From: Desulfovibrionaceae bacterium
GTDB lineage: Bacteria > Desulfobacterota > Desulfovibrionia > Desulfovibrionales > Desulfovibrionaceae
DNA: 64,000 nt
Reading direction: 5' to 3'
NCBI GenBank assembly: GCA_016932995.1
Contig: JAFGBU010000003.1
Span: 1-64,000 of the forward strand
The notes under the pieces were generated by a model. The model was not told where the DNA came from. It did not search any database and saw only the letters and a list, made by a program, of their open reading frames with translations. Of the stretch, positions 40,302 to 48,600 are shown piece by piece (position 1 is the first letter of the stretch; every line of letters starts with the position of its first letter). The translations under genes and the position numbers were made by a program.

Positions 40302-41345
40302 TCAGGCCTTTTCCGGGGCCTCGGCCCCTGCCGGGGCGGACGGAAGGGGCTTGTCGACAGGTATCCCGACATTGACCATCTTCTCCCTGAACTCGTCCTC
40401 GTAGTCCGCGTACGGCCGGGCGTGCACCTTGGGATCGTTCCAGGGGTTGATGTGCCGGTTCATGCGCGTGTCGTTGGGCAGGTTCCTGGTCGGGGACAGG
40501 AACACCCCTCCGAGGTGCATGAGCTTGCTGAACGGGAAGTAGAGCAAGAGCACGCTGACCAGGAACAGGTGGATGAAGAATGTGATGTCGATGTTCGCCG
40601 GGACGTGGGGATGGAAGGTCACCAGGCCCATGGTCAGTTCCTTGATGGCCATGACGTCGACCTTGGCGAAGTAGCGCATGTACACGCCGGAGAGCACGAT
40701 GCCGATGATCAGGAACAGCGGGAAGTAGTCGTTGACCAGGGAGATGTACCTTATCCTGGCGTCCCAGAGCCGCCTGCCCAGAAGGTAGCCCAGGCCGAGG
40801 ATGATGATCGCGTCGGACTGGTACACGACCGGCGCGCCGATCTGGAGGATGCCGTCCACGAAGTCCAGGGCGTTGACGAAGCCCGGGATGGGCTCCATGA
40901 ACAGCCGCAGGTGCCGGGCCACGATGATGAAGAAGGAGTAGTGGAACAGCAGGGCGAAGAGCCACAGCCACTTGGCCGAGGCGTAGGCGACCACCGGCCC
41001 CTCGTGCAGGGAGGCCTTGGTGTTCCTGAACAGGGACCTGAAGGCCAGGACCTCCAGGAGCATCCTGATCACGGTCTGGGGGCCGGTGCTGGGGTTGTCC
41101 CACTTGTTCTGCTTGAACATGGTCGGGTCGTAGGGCCTCTGCTGGCCGCCCGTGGTCGGGATGCGGAATGGAACCGCGCTCCGAGACCATTTTATGATCT
41201 TGTACACGAATCCCGCCACAAAGACGATGATCGCCGTGGACGGGATGCAGACGCCGAAGATCGTCTTGAGATCAGCGGCCCCCACCCCGACCAGCGGGAT
41301 AAGCACCAAGGTAAGGACAAAAACGAGTGAGTACAACGCGTTCAT
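40302..41345 (-). CDS. dsrM: DsrM, heme b membrane subunit (NarI-like)
   Basis: 347 residues, about six membrane segments with the heme-ligating His residues of the family (LLFHYSFFIIVARHLR, FIHLFLVSVLLLYFPFSKLMH). Receives electrons from menaquinol and passes them to DsrK. Ends with an acidic cytoplasmic tail. Second gene of the operon, 55 bases after the RsbRD-N gene. Confidence 0.95.
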   Translation of the reverse strand: MNALYSLVFVLTLVLIPLVGVGAADLKTIFGVCIPSTAIIVFVAGFVYKIIKWSRSAVPFRIPTTGGQQRPYDPTMFKQNKWDNPSTGPQTVIRMLLEVLAFRSLFRNTKASLHEGPVVAYASAKWLWLFALLFHYSFFIIVARHLRLFMEPIPGFVNALDFVDGILQIGAPVVYQSDAIIILGLGYLLGRRLWDARIRYISLVNDYFPLFLIIGIVLSGVYMRYFAKVDVMAIKELTMGLVTFHPHVPANIDITFFIHLFLVSVLLLYFPFSKLMHLGGVFLSPTRNLPNDTRMNRHINPWNDPKVHARPYADYEDEFREKMVNVGIPVDKPLPSAPAGAEAPEKA

Positions 41346-41400
41346 CTACCGTCACCTCGCTTCTATGTTTGGCCCGGCCGGTTGCGGCCGAAGCCCGCCA

Positions 41401-41928
41401 CTACTTGTCGGCCGTCGGGGCCGCAACATCCGCGATCATGTCCGCCTTTCTCATGAGCATGCGGTGGGAGAGCTTGATCTCCTTGATCCGCATCTCATAG
41501 ACTTGTTCCCGGCTCTTGGAGTAGATGTCAAAGGCCATGAGCGCCAAGTTGTCGATCCTGGTCTCGAAGGACATCAGCTCCTCAATGGCCCCTTCCATGC
41601 GCAGCTCGTCGCCGAGCTCTTCGCGCAGCAGCTTCTTCAGCAGAAAGACGAAGCTTATGGCCTGGGACGGGCTGAACTGCTGGACCGCCCTGATCTTGAT
41701 CAGCATCTCCATGCAGTTGGCAATCGCCTCCGCGTCCTGCCAGCAGAGCAGGAGGTCGAAGAGGTTCTGCGCGGTCTCCAGGATGGTCACCCCAACGGGA
41801 TTTGCGAAACGGTCCCGTTGGCGCTTCCAGACCTTCTGGGTCTCGGCCGGATAGGTAGCCAGGATGACGTCGCCCCATTTTCCCACCAGTTCGGTCTTTC
41901 TGGCGGCGAGTTTGTCCTCAAGGCTCAT
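41401..41928 (-). CDS. RsbRD N-terminal-domain protein leading the dsr operon
   Basis: 175 residues, all helical, no Cys or membrane segment. Begins MSLEDKLAARKTELVGKWGDVILATYPAET and includes NCMEMLIKIRAVQQFSPSQAISFVF, the pattern of the RsbRD N-terminal (globin-like sensor) domain, without a STAS domain. It heads the dsr transcript and so is likely to affect assembly or activity of the complex; its role is not known. AAGGA SD eight bases upstream. Confidence 0.85.
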   Translation of the reverse strand: MSLEDKLAARKTELVGKWGDVILATYPAETQKVWKRQRDRFANPVGVTILETAQNLFDLLLCWQDAEAIANCMEMLIKIRAVQQFSPSQAISFVFLLKKLLREELGDELRMEGAIEELMSFETRIDNLALMAFDIYSKSREQVYEMRIKEIKLSHRMLMRKADMIADVAAPTADK

Positions 41929-42034
41929 TTGGAATATCCTTAAAAAGGAGGGGCAAAGCGATCCCCCCTAGAAACGCTCGAGTTGTTCCGTTATTGTGCC
42001 GGAAGTCTGGAAATCAGTAAAAATTAAGCTCCGT

Positions 42035-42065
42035 GTTATATTCCAGATAGCCATGGGAACGTCAA
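42035..42065 (-). promoter_or_regulatory. Sigma70-type promoter of the dsr operon
   Basis: TTGACG (42060-42065) and AATATA (42037-42042, 17-base spacing) or TATAAC (42035-42040, 19-base spacing), minus strand, about 110 bases before the first gene. The leader holds a short G-rich/C-rich hairpin then TTTTT near 41942-41970, a weak attenuator candidate. Confidence 0.55.
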
Positions 42066-42216
42066 GATATTTTCAAACGCGGCGGGCCAGAAACAGCGCG
42101 TCGGCAATGAGTCCGCGGGCCGGGGCCTCGACCCCGGGCCGGGCCCCGGCCGCCTTGGCTGATCGGGCCGTCTGTCCCGGCGAGGACCGGCCGCTTCTCC
42201 CCGGCCGGGGCTGCAA

Positions 42217-43962
42217 GTGAGCGCGTCCGACGGCTTCAGGGTCGTTCTGGGCTACCCGCACTGCCTGGAGCGCCGCCGCCCCGAGGAGAACGTGGAGGCC
42301 CCGCCCATGGGCCTTTATTCCATAGCCGCGGTGCTCCTTGAGAAGGGCTTTGAGGCCCGGGTCCTGAACTGGTACGGCCTTCCCCGCTCGATCCCGGGGA
42401 TCAGGGCCGTGCTGGCCGAGAACAGGCCGAGCGTCCTGGGCCTGTCCATCCTCCAGGCCAACCGCTTCGGCGGCCTGGAGATCGCCCGCCTGGCCAAGGA
42501 GCTCGACCCCTCGGTCAAGGTGGTCTTCGGCGGGGTCGGGGCCACGTTCCTCTGGGAGCATTTTCTGACCCACTTCCCCCAGGTGGACTTCGTGGTCTGC
42601 GGGGAGGGCGAGCTCACCTTCCTGGAGCTCGTGGACCGGCTTGAGTCCGGCCGCGCCGGGACCTGGGCCGAGGTCCCGGGCCTGGCCTACCGGGAGCGGG
42701 GAAGGCCGCGCAGAAACCCGGACCGGGAGCCGATCGCGGACCTGGACTCCCTGCCCATACCGGCCGAGTGGTTCACCTACAGCCACGTGGCCCTGACCAG
42801 GGGCTGCCCGGGCGACTGCACGTTCTGCGGCTCGCCCCGGTTCTGGGGCCGCAGGGTGCGCTTCAGGTCGGCCGGGCATTTCGTGCGCGAGCTGGAGCTG
42901 CTCAAGGCGCGCGGGGTCAGGCATTTGTTCGTGTCCGACGACACCTTCACCCTGGACAAGAAGCGGGTCATAAAGGTCTGCTCGTTGATGATCGAGCGCG
43001 GCCTTGATTTGAGCTGGCAGGCCATATCCAGGGTCGATCGCGTGGACGAGGAGGTCCTGGGCTGGATGCGCCGGGCCGGGTGCGTGCAGCTGAGCTACGG
43101 CGTGGAGTCCGGGTCCCCAAGCATCCGCAGGACGCTGAACAAGAGGACCAGCGACGCCCAGATCAAGAGGGCCTTTGAGCTGACCATGAGCCAGGGCCTG
43201 TTGGCCAGGGCCTACTTCATCTACGGCAGCCCGGGCGAGACCGAGGCGACCATAGGCCGGAGCGTCGAGCTCATCCTGGCCATCAGGCCCCTGGTGGTCC
43301 TGTTCCACGTGCTCACGGCCTTTCCGGGCACGGCCCTGTACGAGGACCTGAAGGCGAGGCTCGGGTTCACGGACGACATCTGGCTTGAACGGGTCGAGGA
43401 CCTCATGTACTTCGAGGTCGATCCGGGCATTGATCAGGAGTTCATGACCCGTTCGCGCCAAAGGCTGCGTGAGGCCTATGCCCGAAACCTGCCCGCCTTT
43501 GCCCGGGCCCTTTGTTTCGCCGGGGACGAGTCCATGCGGCCCCTGTACGCGGACTTTCTGTCCAGGCTGGCCATGACCCTGGACCGGGGCGAGCTGGCCG
43601 GGCTGGACACGGGCGAGGACAACGCCGCCCTGGCCGCCGAGATATACCGGCGGTCCCTGGACATCCACCCGGACCCCAGGGCCTGGATGGGCCTGGCCAT
43701 GGCCATGCACCGGAGGCGGGAGTTCAAGGCCGCGGCCTTGTTTCTGGATCAGGCCCTGGAGGCCTTTCCGGACCACGCCGGGCTCATCCTGTGCCGGGCC
43801 GTGGGGCTCATGAACCTGGGCCGTTTCAAGGCGGCGCTCAAGGGCCTTTCGGCCCTGGAGTCCGATCCCGAGGCCTGGCCGCTCATGGCCGCCTGCCACG
43901 GGGCCCTGGGCCACACCAGGCTCGAGGCCGAGTTTCGCTCGCGCCGAAAGTCCGGATCCTGA
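42217..43962 (+). CDS. B12-binding radical SAM protein with C-terminal TPR region
   Basis: 581 residues from GTG 42217. N-terminal cobalamin-binding-type domain (about 1-150: LGYPHCLER, PPMGLYSIAAVL, VKVVFGGVGATFLW), radical SAM core with CPGDCTFC near residue 200, then LSYGVESGSPSIRRTLNKRT and YGSPGETEATI. The last 120 residues form TPR-like repeats (AAEIYRRSLDIHPDPRAWMGLAM, ALFLDQALEAFPDHAGL). Such enzymes methylate or remodel unreactive carbons (for example lipids or antibiotics). Substrate unknown; no neighbouring pathway. Confidence 0.88.
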   Translation: MSASDGFRVVLGYPHCLERRRPEENVEAPPMGLYSIAAVLLEKGFEARVLNWYGLPRSIPGIRAVLAENRPSVLGLSILQANRFGGLEIARLAKELDPSVKVVFGGVGATFLWEHFLTHFPQVDFVVCGEGELTFLELVDRLESGRAGTWAEVPGLAYRERGRPRRNPDREPIADLDSLPIPAEWFTYSHVALTRGCPGDCTFCGSPRFWGRRVRFRSAGHFVRELELLKARGVRHLFVSDDTFTLDKKRVIKVCSLMIERGLDLSWQAISRVDRVDEEVLGWMRRAGCVQLSYGVESGSPSIRRTLNKRTSDAQIKRAFELTMSQGLLARAYFIYGSPGETEATIGRSVELILAIRPLVVLFHVLTAFPGTALYEDLKARLGFTDDIWLERVEDLMYFEVDPGIDQEFMTRSRQRLREAYARNLPAFARALCFAGDESMRPLYADFLSRLAMTLDRGELAGLDTGEDNAALAAEIYRRSLDIHPDPRAWMGLAMAMHRRREFKAAALFLDQALEAFPDHAGLILCRAVGLMNLGRFKAALKGLSALESDPEAWPLMAACHGALGHTRLEAEFRSRRKSGS

Positions 43963-43978
43963 GCCCGGGGCCTGGGCG

Positions 43979-44812
43979 TCACTGGCAGACGAAGTCGCGC
44001 AGCAGCCTGTAGAACTCCCTGGGCCGGTGCTTCATGACGAAGTGGCAGTCGGTTTGCAGGGCCTTGGCCGCGAGGCCCCGGTCCCTGAGAAAGCGCTTGG
44101 CCGGCTCCGGGGTGCTGAGGTTGCCGTGGCAATAGAGCCTGGGCATGGTCAGCCCGGCGTAGGCCTCGCCGATCTCGTGCCGCCACTGGTCGCCCTCTCT
44201 TTGGCCCAGCCCGCCCAGCTCCAGGGCGTTGGCCAGAAAGGCGGGCCTGCGGCAGAACATGAGCGAGGCGAAGTAGTGGCCGCAGCAGGGGAAGGTCTTG
44301 AGGTATTGGTTCAGGATCGCGTCCTCGACGAAGTCCTTTTCGAACCAGGCCTCGAACTCGCCCCGGCCGTGGGCCTCGCGGGCCTTGGCCGAGACAAAGG
44401 AGCCGTGGGGCGAGATCGAGCCCTCGACCAGGACCAGGCCCTTGACCAGGTCCTGGTGCCCGGCGCACAGGAGCACGGCCGGGGCCGCGCCCATGGAGTG
44501 GGCCGCCAGGCACAGCCGGTCAAGGGGCGCGCCGAGGTCCTTTTCCGCGAACTCAAGGACCTTTCGGAGCCTCTCGGCCTGGGCCGCGAAGGAGTAGTCC
44601 TGGGCCGCTGAGCTGCGTCCGTAGCCCGCGAGGTCCAGGGCCAGGACATTGGCCGCCTGGCCCAGGGGCGGGCCCAAGGCCTCGGTCCAGGCCAGGTGCG
44701 AGTCGCCCAGGCCGTGGACCAGAAGGACCGTGGGCCGGTCCGGCCGGGGCGCGTTGTGGGCCAGGTACACGGTCTCCGGGCCCAGGCCCAGGTAGGCCTC
44801 CAGGGGCCTCAT
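43979..44812 (-). CDS. Alpha/beta hydrolase
   Basis: 277 residues. LLVHGLGDSHLAW oxyanion strand, nucleophile AHSMGAAP and a late His (TDCHFVMKHRP) give the triad; the acid is probably the Asp/Glu near YCHGNLSTPEP. Overlaps the thioesterase start by four bases (ATGA), so the two are coupled. Substrate unknown; with the thioesterase it could belong to acyl-ester turnover. Confidence 0.88.
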   Translation of the reverse strand: MRPLEAYLGLGPETVYLAHNAPRPDRPTVLLVHGLGDSHLAWTEALGPPLGQAANVLALDLAGYGRSSAAQDYSFAAQAERLRKVLEFAEKDLGAPLDRLCLAAHSMGAAPAVLLCAGHQDLVKGLVLVEGSISPHGSFVSAKAREAHGRGEFEAWFEKDFVEDAILNQYLKTFPCCGHYFASLMFCRRPAFLANALELGGLGQREGDQWRHEIGEAYAGLTMPRLYCHGNLSTPEPAKRFLRDRGLAAKALQTDCHFVMKHRPREFYRLLRDFVCQ

Positions 44813-45291
44813 CTTTTTTCCTCGGCCCTGGCCTTGGCCCTGGCCTCGCGGCGCATCTCGGCCTCGCGGTGGCGGCGTTTGGCGGTCTCGGTGTCCAGGA
44901 TCAGGGGCGGCACCGGCGCGGGCCTGCCGTCCTTGTCCAGGGCCACGTAGGTCAGGTAGGCCGAGCCGGTGTGCCGGAAGTGGCCGGTGAACAGGTTCTC
45001 GGCCTCCACGCGCACCCCGATCTCCATGGAGGTCCGGCCGACCAGGTTCAGGCTGGCCTTGAAGTGCAGCAGCTCGCCCACAAAGGCCGGCTGCAGGAAG
45101 TCCATGCGGTCTATGGACGCGGTCACCGCGTTGCCCCGGCAGTGGCGCATGGCCACCACCCCGCCGGCCGTGTCTATGTGCCTCAGGATCACGCCGCCGT
45201 GCAGGTTCCCGGACGGGTTGGCGTCCTGGGGCAGGACCTGGTGGGTCATGATCACCTGGCTCTCGCCGGCGCTCTTGCCCTCATTGCTCAC
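44809..45291 (-). CDS. Acyl-CoA thioesterase (YciA/BACH hotdog family)
   Basis: 160 residues with QVLPQDANPSGNLHGGVILRHIDTAGGVVAMRH, the hotdog-fold acyl-CoA hydrolase signature including the catalytic Asn/Asp region, then MDFLQPAFVGELLHFKASL. The Arg/Glu-rich C-terminal tail (KRRHREAEMRREARAKAR) is typical. Starts inside the end of the 84-residue gene (11-bp overlap). Confidence 0.92.
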   Translation of the reverse strand: MSNEGKSAGESQVIMTHQVLPQDANPSGNLHGGVILRHIDTAGGVVAMRHCRGNAVTASIDRMDFLQPAFVGELLHFKASLNLVGRTSMEIGVRVEAENLFTGHFRHTGSAYLTYVALDKDGRPAPVPPLILDTETAKRRHREAEMRREARAKARAEEKR

Positions 45292-45535
45292 CGCTGTCCT
45301 CCTTGTGCCTGCCGTAGCGCACCCGGGCCTCCCAGACCAGCCGGCCCAGCCTGCGGCCCAGGTCGGCCTGGCGCGCGCGCAGCAGGGCCTCGGCGGCCTG
45401 TTTTTCGCCCTGGACCTTGAGCAGGGTGGCCGACTCCAGGTCCCGCAGGTAGCTCTCGCACTCCCGCACCAGGGCGGGCAGATCCAGGCTCTCCAGCTCC
45501 CTGGGCACGCGGACGCTCTTGACCTTGCGGCTCAT
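45281..45535 (-). CDS. Small helical protein of unknown function
   Basis: 84 residues, highly charged, predicted coiled helices (SLDLPALVRECESYLRDLES, GEKQAAEALLRARQADLGRRL). First gene of a three-gene unit with the thioesterase and hydrolase, preceded by a promoter and palindrome. Family not recognised. Confidence 0.65.
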   Translation of the reverse strand: MSRKVKSVRVPRELESLDLPALVRECESYLRDLESATLLKVQGEKQAAEALLRARQADLGRRLGRLVWEARVRYGRHKEDSGEQ

Positions 45536-45559
45536 GGAAAATCCCCCGGCATGAAGACC

Positions 45560-45602
45560 TTTCGAATTACGAAATGATGACAGAGCGCAAACGCCCGGTC
45601 AA
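45560..45602 (-). promoter_or_regulatory. Promoter and palindrome ahead of the thioesterase operon
   Basis: TTGACC (45597-45602), 17 bases, CATCAT (45574-45579) on the minus strand, immediately followed by TTTCG-AATTA-CGAAA (45560-45574), a 15-bp inverted repeat overlapping the start-site region, suited to a repressor. Confidence 0.6.
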
Positions 45603-45608
45603 GGCGGG

Positions 45609-48600
45609 TCAGCCGCGGGCCCTTTTCCGGGCCTGCTCCATGAACGTCTCCAGGGTCAGGGCCGAGGTCGGCTGGGGCGTGCCGTCGAAGGGGATGGTGA
45701 TGATCGGCAGCTCGAAGGTCTCGGAGACCTCCCTGAGCAGGCCCGTGCCGATGGTCCCGGGCATGCAGCCGAAGGGGATCGCGCTGACCACCCCGGCCGC
45801 GGGCCTGCCGGCGTGGGGCCGGGCCATGTCCACGGACTTGCCGATGGTCAGCACGGCCTCGCCGTGGACCGAGTCGTCCAAATACGGCCTGGCCTTGTCC
45901 AGGACGTGTTTGATGGGCGGCTCGTGTATGGCCTCCAGGAAGCCCTCGAACCCGGACTCGAAGCGCCGGGCGGTCTTTTTCTGGATGTGCGACTTGATCG
46001 CGATCTGGAGGGCCTTTTTCCAGTCCCTGGTCCGGTGCGTGCGGCGGGCGTGCAGGTAGTTGATGTAGTAGACCCACTCGTCGACCCCGGCCAGCCAGAC
46101 CTCGCCGCCCAGGTCCTCGATGCGCCGGACCAGGTCCTCGTTGGAGAAGCGGTTGGAGCGCACGAATATCTCGCCGACCACGCCGATGAGCGGCTTGGGC
46201 CGGCCGTTGTCCCTGGGCAGGGCCTCGAAGGCCCGGCGGATGCCCGCGAGCGTCGGGGCGATGTCCTTGCCCGGCACGGCCAGGTCCCGGGCCAGCTTCT
46301 GCCTGCACCCGGCGTAGAGCTCGTCGGCCGAGCCCTGGGTCTTTTCGTAGGGCCTGGTCTTGTGCAGGCACTTGATGAGCAGGTCGAAGGCGACCACGCC
46401 CTCCCAGCTGCGGCGCGCGAAGTCCCCGCCCCGGATGTGCATGTGCTCGTACATGGTCACGTCCTGCATGGGCGAGAACAGGGGCACCTCCTCCAGGCCC
46501 AGGCGGTCCAGGACCAGGCGCTGGAACTCGCTGTACTGGCCGAAGCGGCAGGGCCCGGTGCCGCCGGGCATGAAGAAGGCCGAGCGTTCGGGGTCGAAGT
46601 CCGGGGCCAAGGCCTTCTTGACCATGTCCCCGGTGGTCACGGCGCAGGGGTAGCACTCCTTGCCGCTGACGAAGCGGCGGGCCAGGGCCATGGACTCGGC
46701 GTCGGTCTCGGGCAGGACCTCGGACTTGAGCCCGCAGGCGCGCAGGGCCGCGGCCAGGCCCAGGCAGTGGTCGCTCATGAGCGGGCCGTAGACCACCCGC
46801 TCGCGGAAGTCCGCGGCCCGTCTGACCGGCCGGGTGAAGGCCGCGTCAGGGGCCGGTCCGGGGTTGCGCCTGTGGGACTCGATGCTGTCCAGGAAGGCCT
46901 CGCAGCGGGTCAGGGCCCCGGCGTCGGCGCTGTGCTCGTCTATCTCCAGCCTGAGCATGGGCTTGTCGCCCATGACCTTGTCCACGTACTTCTCGATGAA
47001 CGAGTCCGGGCCGCAGGAGAAGCTGCCTATCTGCAGGGCGTAGAGCAGGGGGTGGCGGCGCACGAACCAGGCCGCCTTGAGCAGCCTGCGGCCCGAGCGC
47101 CAGTACATCTGGGGCCACTGGTTTTCGATTCGCTCCAGGGGCAGCAGGTCCATGGGGATCGTGAGCACGTCCAGGGAGGCCAGCTTGACCGGGATGTCCA
47201 GGTTCAGGCCCGGGTCCAGGGCGTTGTAGGCCCGGCCGGTGATCACCAGGGCCCGCTCCTCCAGCCCGTCCAGGACCTCCTGGCCGCGCCTCTCCAGGGC
47301 CGCTGTGAACTCGGCCTGGGCCCTGTCGGCCGCGGCCATGGCCGGCCTGATGTCCGAGCGCTTCACGCCCCACGGCCGCAGGGCCTCGAACAGGCGCTCC
47401 TCCAGGTGCCTTGGCCCGTACTGACGCCTGATTATCGGGGCGGCCATGGGGACCTCTTGGCCCGCGGCGCGCATGTGGGCCCGGACCTGGTAGGGGAAGC
47501 TCTGGGTCAGGGGGCAGGCCAGGCTGGACGGCTCGCCGGGCGCGGCCGTGTTTATGCAGCTCGGGATGTACAGGGGAAGTTTGAGCTCGGCCAGGCTTCT
47601 GGCGTGGCCCAGGGCGGCCTTGATCGGGAAGCAGGTGTCCGCGAGCACGGCCTTGACCCCGAGCCCGACCACCTGGCGGTTGGTCCAGGGCGAGGGCACG
47701 GGCTCGAAGCCCAGCTCCCAGAGCAGGGTGCTGTGCCAGGGCAGCTCGTCGTGCATGAAAAAGGCCAGGGGCAGGCCGATGCGGCCCAGGCGGGCGGCGT
47801 TGCCGCTGTCCTTGAGCCTTTGGGCGTAGGCCTGGTGGGCCTTGATGAGCCGCTCCCTGCGGAAGGCGAACAGGTCAGGGACCCGGACCTGTTTGCTGCG
47901 CCTGACGTCGTACTTCTCGCAGCGGCCGCCGTAGAAGAGCTTTTCCTTGACCCCCTCCAGGGCGACCCGGTTTATCTTGCAGCGGTTTTCGCACTCCTTG
48001 CACTCGAAGGACTTGATCGAGTAGGCCGTGTTCGCGAGGTCAAAGCCCCTGAAGGTCGAGGCCCCCCTGCCGCGCATGTGCTCGCGGGCGATCAGGGCCA
48101 TGCCGATGGCCCCGGTCACGTCGTGGTTCGGGGGCACGGTGACCGCGAGCCCGAGGTGCTTTTCAAAGGCCGCGGTCACGGACTTGTTGAAGGCCGTGCC
48201 GCCCTGGAAAAAGACGCGCCGGCCGATGCGCCGGCCCGAGACCACGCGGTTGATGTAGTTCTGGACGATGGAGTAGGCCAGCCCGGCCAGGACGTCGTCC
48301 TTGCCCGCCCCGCGCTGGAGGTTGGACTGCAGGGAGTTCTCCATGAACACGGTGCAGCGCTCGCCCAGGGGGCAGGGGGCCTCTGCGGCCAGGGCCAGGT
48401 CCTGGAACTCGCCCTTTATGGCCACGTCCAGCTTTTCGGCCTGCTCCTCGAGGAACGAGCCCGTGCCCGCGGCGCAGGCCTTGTTCATCTCGAAGTCCAC
48501 GATGGCCCCGTTTTTCAGGGAGATGAACTTGGAGTCCTGGCCGCCGATCTCGAAGATCGTGTCCACCTCCGGGTCGATGGCCACCGCGGCCGTGGCCTGG

